This document shows positions 52,310 through 61,245 of a DNA stretch of 64,000 bases, in pieces (the stretch's first letter is position 1; every line of letters begins with the position of its first letter). The stretch covers positions 46,494 through 110,493 of the forward strand of contig NZ_JBBWUA010000010.1 in NCBI RefSeq assembly GCF_038181555.1. Direction: 5' to 3'. Under the pieces are notes generated by a model that had not been told where the DNA came from, did no database searches, and saw only the letters and a program-made list of their open reading frames with translations. The position numbers and the translations under genes were made by a program. This DNA is from Desulfitobacterium sp038181555. GTDB taxonomy: Bacteria; Bacillota; Desulfitobacteriia; Desulfitobacteriales; Desulfitobacteriaceae.

Positions 52310-55300
52310 ATGGGAGAGATGCCTGTGGAGGTTCTGGCTTACCATCATTCTCACTCTGAATTGTTTCGCACACCCTTTGGGGCAGCTCCTAGTGGAAGCA
52401 GAATTCGGTTGAGTATTCATATTAAGACGAAACACCGGATTGAAGAATGCTTTTTGCGTCTATGGGAGGGAGGCAAGGAGGCTTTGCTGCCGATGGCCTG
52501 TGCTAAGGTAGGCGTAAGCAGTCTCCTGGGCGAAGGAGTAACCTTCCAAGTAGATTATCGGGTACCGGATGAACCTGGGCTTGTCTGGTACTTTTTTATT
52601 TTTAGGGTAAGCGGGAAAGTCTATTACTACGGGAATAACAAGAATCGATTGGGCGGTGAGGGTCGGATTTATGATCAAGAGCCTCCGGGATATCAAATTA
52701 CCGTGTATAAGCCCATGTGCTTGCCCGACTGGTATACTCGTGGGATCATGTATCAGATCTATGTAGATCGCTTCTTCAATGGAGTCGAAGGAGGCAAAGT
52801 CCTGAATCCTCGCCCGAAGGCCCTCGTGCATGGGGACTGGTACGATACACCTTTTTATATCAAAAATGAGAAAGGTGAGGTCCTGCGTTGGGATTATTTT
52901 GGCGGGAATCTACTGGGAGTTCTAAAAAAGCTACCCTACCTAAAGGAACTGGGGATAAGCATCATCTACCTTAACCCGATCTTCGCTGCCGCAAGCAATC
53001 ATAAGTATGATACGGGGGATTATCTCACCATCGACCCTATGTATGGAGATTTGTCCAGCTTTAACGCATTGATAAGTGAAGCAGGTCGTTTAGGAATTGC
53101 GATTCTTCTGGATGGGGTCTTCAGTCATACCGGCGACGATAGTATTTATTTCAATCGTTATGGAAATTATCCCAGTATAGGGGCCTATCAATCTCCTGAC
53201 TCACCCTATTTCTCTTGGTATAAGTGGCAAGAAGAGGGGGAATATTCCTGTTGGTGGGGAGTTAGAACCCTACCGGAAGTAAATGAACTTGACCCTTCTT
53301 ACCGAGATTATATTATCCATTCCCCCCAAGGGGTATTGCAGACTTGGCTGAATCGTGGAATTAAGGGCTGGCGCTTGGATGTAGCTGACGAGCTGCCGGA
53401 TGAATTTATCCAGGAATTCCGTCAGGCGATGAAAACAAAGGATTCTGAGGCGGTCCTGATCGGTGAGGTCTGGGAAGACCCTACTAATAAGTCCAGCTAC
53501 GGAAAATTGCGCCAATACTTTTGGGGATCGGAATTGGATGGCACCATGAATTATCCGTTTCGGGAGATTTTTCTGGGTTTTTTACTGGGGGATCAAAATG
53601 CCTACCAGGCTCATGCGCGGATTATGAACCTTTATGAGAATTATCCCCAGGAGAATTTCTTTGGCCAAATGAACCTAATCGGTAGCCATGACCGGGCTCG
53701 CATTTTAACCCTGCTGGGTGAAGCACCGGCTCGGGAAGGTCTTAATGTGTATGAACAGGAAGACTATCGCTTACCCCCTCACCAACGTTGGTTGGCCACC
53801 CAACGTTTAAAGCTTTTTACCCTGATTCAAATGAGCTTCCCGGGAGTGCCTTGCTTGTATTATGGGGACGAGGCGGGATTGGAAGGGTATCCAGATCCCT
53901 ATAACCGAGGAACATTCCCGTGGGGGAGAGAGGATCAAGAAATTCTGCACTGGGTTAAACGAGTGCTGCGTTATCGACAGGAGTATGATGTGCTTCAACA
54001 GGGTGATTTTGAATCATGTCCCTTAGAGAAGGATGTTTATGCCTTCAAACGTAAGGGAGAAAAGGAAGAAATTATTACCTTAGTTAACCGTAGTTGCTCG
54101 GAGACGAGAGTAGTGAAAATCGAGCTGGAGCAGAATGTACAGCAGGTTATTGATCTGTTTGAGGGGGATGTCATCTTCGCAAAGACTGATTCCACTTCCA
54201 AACCTACTCTGACTCCTAATATTAATCCTACTCCTAATCGTGATTCTGAGCTTGATTCTGATCCTAATGCTAATTCTAATTCTAATTCTAATCCTCATCC
54301 TCATCCTCATCCTCATCCTAATGCTAATGCTAATCAGAATCCTTGTAGTGGCTCTCGTATACAGATTGAGGCAAGAATCAAAATAAAACTCACTTTGCCC
54401 CCCTTGTCAGGCCAGTCTTTATTCTGCCAGAAGCATTCCATTGACCAATCTTTCAAAAAGGAGCTAATGACTCGCTCTTGCGGTGTCCTGCAGCCCGTTT
54501 CCTCCCTTCCATCAGCTTGGGGAATTGGTGATTTTGGGAAAGAAGCCTATGCTTTTATCGATTTCCTGGCTGAGGGAGGACAAAGGGCGTGGCAGGTACT
54601 GCCCCTAAACCCCCCAGATCAGGGAGATTCACCCTATCAGAGTGAATCGGCATTTGCCGGCAGTCCGCTCTATATAAGTATAGGACTGCTGATTGAGGTA
54701 GGGCTGTTGAGGGAAGAAGAAGCGCGAAGAGAATATGAGCAATATTATGAACAAGATTATGAACAGTATTTTGAAACTGATAAGGGGAATAACTTCGCAT
54801 GGGTGAAGGCCTATAAAGATAATCTGCTAAGACTGGCTTACCAGCGCTTTAAATTGGTGATGTCTCAAGGGGGACCTTGGGAGTCCGTGGAGCCTGTTGA
54901 ACCTGGGGAAACAGATGAACCTGAGGAACCTGGGGTGACTGATTCTGATCACAAGAAATACCTCAATCCCAGCCGCTTCCAAGCATTTATCCAAGAGAAT
55001 CAGGTGTGGCTTCAAGATTATGCTTACTATAAGTGCTTAAAGATAAAATATCAGGGTTTGCCCTGGTATGAATGGGAAAAAGAGTTTTGCATAAGAGATT
55101 CAGAAGCTATGGAAGCCTTAGCCATGGAAATGGCAGAGGAAATAAACATGACGAACTTTGTTCAATATACCTTTGCTTACCAATGGCAAAAATTAAAGTG
55201 TTATGCCAACACAAAGGGCATCATCATCATGGGGGATATCCCGATCTTTGTGGCTTATGACAGTAGTGATGTCTGGGCCAATCGAGAGTTCTTTAATCTT

Positions 55301-56068
55301 GATGAAGAAAATATCCCCCAAGGCACTGCTGGGGTCCCTCCGGATTATTTTAGTCCTAAGGGGCAAAATTGGGGTAATCCCTTGTATGATTGGGATGCTT
55401 TGGCTAAGATGGATTATGTATGGTGGAAGGATCGCCTTAGACAAGGGTTAGAGCGCTTTGATGTGTTGCGCCTGGATCACTTTCGTGGATTTGAAGCCTA
55501 CTGGGAAGTCCCAGGAGGAGCAAACTCTGCGGAAGAAGGCCGTTGGCTGAAAGGGCCGGGGAAACGATTCTTTGAATCCTTGATTCAGGAATTTGGCCCC
55601 TTGTCTCTCATCGCCGAAGATTTGGGCACGATCACCCCAGAAGTGAAGGTGCTCAAAAATATCTTTGGATTTCCGGGGATGAAGGTCTTGCAGTTTTCCC
55701 CATTGACGGAAGAAGGTGTAGCAGAAGAGCGTGCCCAAGGGATAACCGGTCAACCATGTATTTATTACTCTGGAACACATGATAACGACACCCTCTTAGG
55801 CTGGTTTCTATCCCAGGGCTATGACGAGGTTCAGGCTCTCCAGCGTGTCGAGGAGAGTATTGAAGAGCTATACAAAAGTCAAGGAACTTGGGTTATACTT
55901 CCCTTGCAGGATGTTTTAAAACTGGATTCTCGCGCAAGAATGAATAAACCGGGTACAAATGCAGGGAATTGGAACTGGCGTGTGGAAAAAATGTCCTTAA
56001 CCGAAAATGTAAGTGCTAAGCTAAGGAGTTTAGCAAAAAAATATAACCGTTTGACTGAGTACCAATAA
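52310..56068 (+). CDS. Fused GH13 alpha-glycosidase and 4-alpha-glucanotransferase (MalQ)
   Basis: A 1252-residue two-enzyme protein. The N-terminal part (about 1-625) is a GH13 enzyme of the neopullulanase/pullulanase type with an N-terminal beta domain. Its catalytic residues are Asp357 (GWRLDVADE), Glu386 (LIGEVWED) and Asp461 (IGSHDRAR). A Pro/Asn/Ser/His linker of about 50 residues (about 630-680) is encoded by hexamer repeats. The C-terminal part (about 710-1252) is GH77 amylomaltase with Asp1056 (VLRLDHFRGF), Glu1103 (LIAEDLG) and Asp1158 (SGTHDND). An 8-residue EEPGETDEPEE-like repeat lies near 870. Together the domains would trim and rearrange maltodextrins released by glgP. An alternative ATG at 52319 exists. 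Confidence 0.88.
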   Translation: MGEMPVEVLAYHHSHSELFRTPFGAAPSGSRIRLSIHIKTKHRIEECFLRLWEGGKEALLPMACAKVGVSSLLGEGVTFQVDYRVPDEPGLVWYFFIFRVSGKVYYYGNNKNRLGGEGRIYDQEPPGYQITVYKPMCLPDWYTRGIMYQIYVDRFFNGVEGGKVLNPRPKALVHGDWYDTPFYIKNEKGEVLRWDYFGGNLLGVLKKLPYLKELGISIIYLNPIFAAASNHKYDTGDYLTIDPMYGDLSSFNALISEAGRLGIAILLDGVFSHTGDDSIYFNRYGNYPSIGAYQSPDSPYFSWYKWQEEGEYSCWWGVRTLPEVNELDPSYRDYIIHSPQGVLQTWLNRGIKGWRLDVADELPDEFIQEFRQAMKTKDSEAVLIGEVWEDPTNKSSYGKLRQYFWGSELDGTMNYPFREIFLGFLLGDQNAYQAHARIMNLYENYPQENFFGQMNLIGSHDRARILTLLGEAPAREGLNVYEQEDYRLPPHQRWLATQRLKLFTLIQMSFPGVPCLYYGDEAGLEGYPDPYNRGTFPWGREDQEILHWVKRVLRYRQEYDVLQQGDFESCPLEKDVYAFKRKGEKEEIITLVNRSCSETRVVKIELEQNVQQVIDLFEGDVIFAKTDSTSKPTLTPNINPTPNRDSELDSDPNANSNSNSNPHPHPHPHPNANANQNPCSGSRIQIEARIKIKLTLPPLSGQSLFCQKHSIDQSFKKELMTRSCGVLQPVSSLPSAWGIGDFGKEAYAFIDFLAEGGQRAWQVLPLNPPDQGDSPYQSESAFAGSPLYISIGLLIEVGLLREEEARREYEQYYEQDYEQYFETDKGNNFAWVKAYKDNLLRLAYQRFKLVMSQGGPWESVEPVEPGETDEPEEPGVTDSDHKKYLNPSRFQAFIQENQVWLQDYAYYKCLKIKYQGLPWYEWEKEFCIRDSEAMEALAMEMAEEINMTNFVQYTFAYQWQKLKCYANTKGIIIMGDIPIFVAYDSSDVWANREFFNLDEENIPQGTAGVPPDYFSPKGQNWGNPLYDWDALAKMDYVWWKDRLRQGLERFDVLRLDHFRGFEAYWEVPGGANSAEEGRWLKGPGKRFFESLIQEFGPLSLIAEDLGTITPEVKVLKNIFGFPGMKVLQFSPLTEEGVAEERAQGITGQPCIYYSGTHDNDTLLGWFLSQGYDEVQALQRVEESIEELYKSQGTWVILPLQDVLKLDSRARMNKPGTNAGNWNWRVEKMSLTENVSAKLRSLAKKYNRLTEYQ
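54211..54345. repeat. Hexamer microsatellite encoding the interdomain linker
   Basis: Short repeats such as CCTAAT, TCTAAT, CCTCAT and GCTAAT run for about 130 bases. They encode alternating Pro/Asn/Ser/His/Ala and keep the frame. Confidence 0.8.
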
Positions 56069-56080
56069 CAGAGACAGGAG

Positions 56081-57736
56081 TTGGTGGTTATTAAATCGTG
56101 GGAACGCTTTCAACACTATTTATATAATGATGACGAGCTGGGATTGCTTTTAGATATCAGTCGAATGAATTACTCTGAGCAATTTTTCAGCGAGATGGCG
56201 AAGGATATGGAGAAAGTATATGGTGAGATGGAGCTTCTGGAGAACGGTGCTCTTGCCAATCCTGATGAAGGAAGGATGGTAGGACATTATTGGTTGCGCA
56301 ATCCAGATATTGCTCCATCTATGGAGATTTCTCAAGGCATCCAAGATAACATTGAGGATATCCTTTGCTTTGCGGAGCAAATACATCATGGAGAAATTGC
56401 CGGGGAAAAGGGGCAAGCCTTTCGCAATATCCTAATCATCGGAATAGGTGGTTCAAGTTTAGGTCCCCGCTTTGTGAGTTCGGCCTTAGCTTCTCCTAGG
56501 AATAAAATGAAATCCTTTTTTATCGATAATACCGATCCCGATGGGATTGATTACGTGTTAGGAGAGATTGGGAATGAATTAGATTCCACCCTCTGTATTG
56601 TCATTTCTAAGAGTGGCGGTACGATTGAACCGCGTAATGGTATGCTGGAAGTTAAGGCTCGTTATCAGGGGCTAGGGCTCTCCTTTCCTAAGCATGCAGT
56701 AGCGGTTACCCAAGTCGGTAGTCAATTGGCCGAAACCTCTCACAAAGAGAATTGGCTTAAAGCGTTCCCCATGTGGGATTGGGTGGGGGGGAGGACTTCG
56801 GTTCTAAGCTCTGTAGGACTACTTCCTCTTGCCTTGCAAGGGATTGATATCAGCAATCTATTAGAGGGTGCCAAGGACTGTGATGAACGAACTCGGTGTA
56901 CGGACACTCAGCACAATCCAGGGGCCCTTCTGGCCTTAATGTGGTATTACGCCACCCAAGATCAACAGGGAAAACAAATGGTGGTACTTCCCTATAAAGA
57001 TCGTCTGGAGTTATTCACCAAATACCTCCAGCAATTAGTCATGGAATCGCTCGGGAAGGAAAAGAACCTGAAAGGCGAAACGGTCCATCAAGGTATTGCA
57101 GTATTTGGTAACAAAGGGTCAACGGATCAACATTCCTATGTACAACAGCTTCTTGAAGGACCGGATAATTTCTTTGTCACGTTGATTGAGGTTTTAAAGG
57201 ATCGGGAAGGGACTTCACCCATAATGGCTGAAAATAGCACAAGTGGGGAGTATTTGCAGGCTTTCCTTTTAGGAACACGGGAGGCACTGACAGAAAAAAG
57301 GCGCGAATCGATTACCATTACAGTAAAAGAAATCAACGCCTACACCATCGGAGTATTAATCGCCCTGTTTGAGCGGGCTGTAAGTATTTATGCCCTTTTG
57401 GTGGGGATTAACGCTTATCACCAACCGGCTGTAGAAATGGGCAAAAAAGTTGCAGGAGAAGCGATTGAGCTCAAGAACAAAGTCCTAGACTTTTTGCAAC
57501 GCCACCCCGGGAAAGGGTTTTCGGTCCCCGAAATCGCTTGGGAAATCCAAGCAGCGGAACAGCAGGAGATGGTTTTTAAGATTTTGCTTCATTTGGCGAT
57601 TAATCCGGAACATGAGGTGAACCTGGAACAGGGGCATTCTTTACTAAAGAGTAGATTTTTTATTGGTACTAATTCTTCGGATATTCAGCTGTTGCCGCAA
57701 GGTAGGCAGCTCCCAGCAAAGGCGCTCTTTCATTGA
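56081..57736 (+). CDS. pgi: Glucose-6-phosphate isomerase
   Basis: Interconverts glucose-6-phosphate and fructose-6-phosphate. The first SIS domain has IIGIGGSSLGPRFVSSAL, and the second GNKGSTDQHSYVQQLLEGP, with the catalytic Glu/His region well kept. 551 residues includes a C-terminal extension of about 80 residues beyond the SIS core, which looks like a small winged-helix module (KGFSVPEIAWEIQAAEQQEM). AGGAG directly precedes a run TTG-GTG-GTT-ATT, so the exact start is open. It closes the glycogen cluster. Its 3' end overlaps the convergent glucokinase gene by 68 bases. Confidence 0.9.
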   Translation: MVVIKSWERFQHYLYNDDELGLLLDISRMNYSEQFFSEMAKDMEKVYGEMELLENGALANPDEGRMVGHYWLRNPDIAPSMEISQGIQDNIEDILCFAEQIHHGEIAGEKGQAFRNILIIGIGGSSLGPRFVSSALASPRNKMKSFFIDNTDPDGIDYVLGEIGNELDSTLCIVISKSGGTIEPRNGMLEVKARYQGLGLSFPKHAVAVTQVGSQLAETSHKENWLKAFPMWDWVGGRTSVLSSVGLLPLALQGIDISNLLEGAKDCDERTRCTDTQHNPGALLALMWYYATQDQQGKQMVVLPYKDRLELFTKYLQQLVMESLGKEKNLKGETVHQGIAVFGNKGSTDQHSYVQQLLEGPDNFFVTLIEVLKDREGTSPIMAENSTSGEYLQAFLLGTREALTEKRRESITITVKEINAYTIGVLIALFERAVSIYALLVGINAYHQPAVEMGKKVAGEAIELKNKVLDFLQRHPGKGFSVPEIAWEIQAAEQQEMVFKILLHLAINPEHEVNLEQGHSLLKSRFFIGTNSSDIQLLPQGRQLPAKALFH

Positions 57737-58748
57737 GAATCACATAGATAGGAATGGTGGATAGAAGGTCCCGAAAACGGCCTTTGGCGAGAAAGGCCTC
57801 CATGAAACCACCCTCTTGTAGCTTGGGGAGAATTTTGGGGGGGATCCCCCCACCCAGGTATATTCCCCCATAGGCCAGGGTCATTAAAGCGAGATTGCCT
57901 GCTTCCGCACCCAGGATTTTAATAAAGAGCTCTAGTGTTTCTGTGCAGAGTGGACAGATTCCGGCTAGGGCTCTTTTTGTGATTTGTTCAGGAGTAGGGA
58001 GGGGATCACGGAGAGAGTGGGGATGGGCTTCCCAGCGCAGAAAATGATAGATATTTGCCAGCCCGGGGCCAGACAAAATTCTTTCGTAGCTAATATGATC
58101 GTATTTTTGGGTTAAAAAACGCAACAATCGTATTTCCTGTTCTGTGCGGGGAGCATAATCCCTATGGGCACCTTCTGTGGCATAGATCTGGTGATCACCT
58201 AGGATCATGGCCTGACCCAGGCCAGTACCGGGGGCAATCAGTGCCCGATTCAGAGAAGATGGGGAGATGGATTTGGAGGTAGAGGTAGGAGCAGAAGTAG
58301 AAGTAGGAGTAGGGCTAGAGTTAGAGGAAGAATTGAATACTGAAGGGTTAAGACAGAGCAAATCCTCATTTTCCAGAACCATTAAGCCCTGTCCCATAGC
58401 CTCTAGGTCGTTGACAAAAAGCAAGGGTCTTTGAAAATTAAGGGTGGAAAGCAAGGATTGGAAGTGAATAATCCTGTTCAAATTGGTGAGCAGACACGTT
58501 TCCTCAGTAATAGGGCCAGCCAGACTGAGACAGCCCCCGGTTATGTCTTCGGGGGTGAGTGTCATCTCATCTAAAAATCCTTGAATAAGTGGTGTTAAAT
58601 CATCCCACTCCCTGCTAGAAAGTTTTCTTTCCCTGACTAAGGAAAGCGCGGTGCCTTTTAGGGAATAAAGCCCTAAGAGAGTTTTAGTTCCGCCGATGTC
58701 TCCGGCCAGATATAAGGGATAGCCTTTTACAATTTTTTCATAAGGCAT
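57669..58748 (-). CDS. glk: Glucokinase (Glk family)
   Basis: Phosphorylates glucose using ATP. The protein is about 359 residues. Family motifs are YLAGDIGGTKTLLGLYS (phosphate loop), FVNDLEAMGQGL (catalytic Asp), LIAPGTGLGQAMI and EGAHRDYAPRTEQE. An extra Ser/Thr/Pro-rich segment of about 26 residues (SSPTPTSTSAPTSTSKS) lies near residues 138-165, between the catalytic Asp and the third motif. The ATG at 58748 has GGGAGGTG upstream. It overlaps the end of pgi on the other strand and would phosphorylate glucose released by the cluster's hydrolytic enzymes. Confidence 0.9.
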   Translation of the reverse strand: MPYEKIVKGYPLYLAGDIGGTKTLLGLYSLKGTALSLVRERKLSSREWDDLTPLIQGFLDEMTLTPEDITGGCLSLAGPITEETCLLTNLNRIIHFQSLLSTLNFQRPLLFVNDLEAMGQGLMVLENEDLLCLNPSVFNSSSNSSPTPTSTSAPTSTSKSISPSSLNRALIAPGTGLGQAMILGDHQIYATEGAHRDYAPRTEQEIRLLRFLTQKYDHISYERILSGPGLANIYHFLRWEAHPHSLRDPLPTPEQITKRALAGICPLCTETLELFIKILGAEAGNLALMTLAYGGIYLGGGIPPKILPKLQEGGFMEAFLAKGRFRDLLSTIPIYVILNERAPLLGAAYLAATAEYPKN

Positions 58749-58871
58749 AGAAATCACCTCCCATGTATCATGTATTCTTATTTCTTGTGAATTTTTAATC
58801 GTTGGCAGAGATATTTCATATCGCGTATAGTAGATTTAACTTAAGCGCATCGGTTTAGGGGAGGTGAGCCC

Positions 58872-59972
58872 ATGAATGAAAAACTTAAGCTTCTCTCAGA
58901 AGTGCCATTTCTAACTGACTTAACACAATGGGATCAAATGGAGTGTGCCAATGAGTTTCACTGGGAAACCTACCCAGAGGGCTCGCTGATTATCGAAGAA
59001 GGGAAGAAACCTACTTCTGTCTATATTTTACACGAAGGGGCACTGGATAGTGACGGTAAAGTTTTTGGGGTAGTCTCTTTGGTTACTGGAAAACCTTCGA
59101 CGGTAACCGTCCGCAGTCTGGGATCAGTTCGCCTATTAGCAATCAGCGCCGAAGACTTTGCTCGTATTCTACTCCGTTGGCCTCAAATCTATGGCACAAT
59201 CATCGGACAGTTAAACGACACCCTTGTTGAAGCGAATCAGGTGCTTTCCTTCAACCGATATAAGGAAGTGCTTCGTTCAGCTATCCAGCTAACCCAATAT
59301 AAAGATAAGTTTTATGGGATATGGGGTAGTGTGAAAACGACCCATGAGGTAGAACGTTTATTTGCGATGCTTGAAGAACATGAAGGCCATTTGTTGATTC
59401 GTGGTGAAAGAGGAACGGGGAGACAGATGGTTGCTTGGTATGCTCACCAAAGACTCTTCGGAGAGACGGCTCCCTTTGTGGTCCTTGATGGTCAGCGTTT
59501 TGAGCAGCAATGGGGCTATTTATTAAACGATGAACAACACGAAGAAGGTGGCTCCTATCCGACCTATAATCTGATGGATATTGCAGCCGGGGGAACCCTC
59601 TTTATCCAAGGGATTGAGCGCATTACCCCGCAACAGCAGGTAAGACTGGCGGAGGTTTTTGCTAACGCTCAAACCAAATGCTTGATTATTGGCAGCATTC
59701 AAGAGGATGCAAATCACGAGGAATTTCATCTTATGCCAGAATTGGCCGCTTGCTTCACCCATAGCTACCTTATTTCACCTATCCGTGACCGTAAAAGAGA
59801 TATTCCGATTATTGCTCAAGGAATTATTGAGAGTCTGGCTCAAAAAAATGGCCGTAAGGTGCCGGTTTTGACACCTGAGGCAACTCAACTCTTGTTATCG
59901 CATAATTATCGTCAAGGGAATGTAACCGAACTCATTCAGGTCATGGAGAGAGCCTTTTTTCTCGCTGATTAG
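58872..59972 (+). CDS. Cyclic-nucleotide-binding-like sensor fused to a degenerate sigma54-type AAA+ domain
   Basis: 366 residues. The N-terminal cNMP/Crp-like beta-roll spans about 10-120 (YPEGSLIIEEGKKPTSVYIL). The C-terminal part resembles the AAA+ domain of bacterial enhancer-binding proteins but is altered at key sites. Walker A reads GERGTGRQ (178-185; Lys to Arg). Walker B reads LFIQGIERI (Asp/Glu replaced by Gln246/Gly247). The sigma54-contact GAFTGA loop is absent, and there is no HTH after it. It is therefore unlikely to hydrolyse ATP or activate sigma54. It lies 12 bases before the polyferredoxin gene and probably senses or controls that protein. Confidence 0.7.
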   Translation: MNEKLKLLSEVPFLTDLTQWDQMECANEFHWETYPEGSLIIEEGKKPTSVYILHEGALDSDGKVFGVVSLVTGKPSTVTVRSLGSVRLLAISAEDFARILLRWPQIYGTIIGQLNDTLVEANQVLSFNRYKEVLRSAIQLTQYKDKFYGIWGSVKTTHEVERLFAMLEEHEGHLLIRGERGTGRQMVAWYAHQRLFGETAPFVVLDGQRFEQQWGYLLNDEQHEEGGSYPTYNLMDIAAGGTLFIQGIERITPQQQVRLAEVFANAQTKCLIIGSIQEDANHEEFHLMPELAACFTHSYLISPIRDRKRDIPIIAQGIIESLAQKNGRKVPVLTPEATQLLLSHNYRQGNVTELIQVMERAFFLAD

Positions 59973-59984
59973 GACATTATTGGG

Positions 59985-61229
59985 TTGGAACAAATCTTCT
60001 TTGGGCCTACAGCTAAAAAACTGGGGAGTAAAATCAATCTTTTACAGTGGGGAGTTTTTAAGAGTATCTTCCTGAAAAGAAGGTTTCTCAACGGCCTACA
60101 ATGGATTTCAGCAGGATCATTTCTTTTGCTGATTATCGGTCTGCTTTTTCTTCCTCAGCTATCGATTACCATGAAAGCCTTCATTCTTGTTTGGGGTTTT
60201 TGGTGGCCGGCGTTAGCGATTTTATCGCCTTTCTTAGGTAGGCTCTGGTGTACTTTTTGTCCATTTTCTAAGATTATGGAATTTGTTCAGGATCGCTACC
60301 ACCCGAAAAGACCCTTGCCTGCTCTATTTGTAAAATATGATTACCTCATTGTGAGTGCTCTATTTGCTTTGATTTTCTGGGCGGAAGTCTTTTCTAACAT
60401 GCGCTCCCATATGCTGTATACGGCTGTGTTGCTCATCGTCATTCAAGGGTTGGCCATCCTTGTGAGTGTGCTCTATCCCCGCCATGCCTGGTGTCGACAC
60501 TTTTGCCCATTGGGTGGATTTATTGGCACGGCCTCGATTGGTTCAATTTTGGAAGTGCGAGCGGATGCTGCCGTCTGCCTCAATAAATGTACAACCTTCG
60601 ATTGTTATGTGGGTAGAGATGGGGTCAAAGGCTGCCCGATGAGTCAGCACCTTCCCTACCTGGACAATAATTTGGACTGTAAGCTGTGTTTCAACTGCGT
60701 CCGCAACTGCCAACATGAAAATGTTCAAGTTAATCTCCGTGTGCCTTCACGGGAAGTTTGGCATATAACTCGTGTTAACCAAGGCTATGTAGTCTTTATT
60801 GGGGTTATTATTGCTATTATTTTTCCGATCATGTATTTTGAGCCTCTCCATAATGTTTTGCCAAGGAATCAGTGGAATCTTTGGTTTACCTTGGTCTACT
60901 TTTCTGCTGCAATCCTCGGAGGATTTGCTGGTTGGTGGTTGGGCAGACCTTTTAAGACTAAAGCGGCTTCGCAACGGATTAAGCTGGTCTTTGCTTTTAT
61001 TCCTATAATTATTGCAGGGCACATTATTTACCAGATCGATTTCATACCGGGACTTAAAACCTTAGCTTTGGGGCTTGGCGTTAATGGAGAGAATGGACTG
61101 AGTACAGTGTTTATCCCCGCCAATACTGTAGCTTACGGATTGGCAGCAATAATAGGATTGATGTTAACAATTATTACTGTTGGCGTAACTCTCTTACACG
61201 GAAGTCGAACTAAAAACACGAGCAAATAA
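59985..61229 (+). CDS. Membrane polyferredoxin (NapH/NosR-like)
   Basis: 414 residues with about eight membrane segments. Cys motifs typical of NapH/NosR/RdxA electron-transfer proteins are seen: LWCTFCPFSK, then WCRHFCPLGG, then two cytoplasmic 4Fe-4S-type groups CLNKCTTFDCYVG...GCPM and CKLCFNCVRNCQHE. It would carry electrons across or along the membrane to an external redox enzyme. The start is TTG. The unit is transcribed with the degenerate AAA+ sensor. Its enzyme partner is not adjacent. Confidence 0.8.
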   Translation: MEQIFFGPTAKKLGSKINLLQWGVFKSIFLKRRFLNGLQWISAGSFLLLIIGLLFLPQLSITMKAFILVWGFWWPALAILSPFLGRLWCTFCPFSKIMEFVQDRYHPKRPLPALFVKYDYLIVSALFALIFWAEVFSNMRSHMLYTAVLLIVIQGLAILVSVLYPRHAWCRHFCPLGGFIGTASIGSILEVRADAAVCLNKCTTFDCYVGRDGVKGCPMSQHLPYLDNNLDCKLCFNCVRNCQHENVQVNLRVPSREVWHITRVNQGYVVFIGVIIAIIFPIMYFEPLHNVLPRNQWNLWFTLVYFSAAILGGFAGWWLGRPFKTKAASQRIKLVFAFIPIIIAGHIIYQIDFIPGLKTLALGLGVNGENGLSTVFIPANTVAYGLAAIIGLMLTIITVGVTLLHGSRTKNTSK

Positions 61230-61245
61230 CAATACAGCTACGGAA

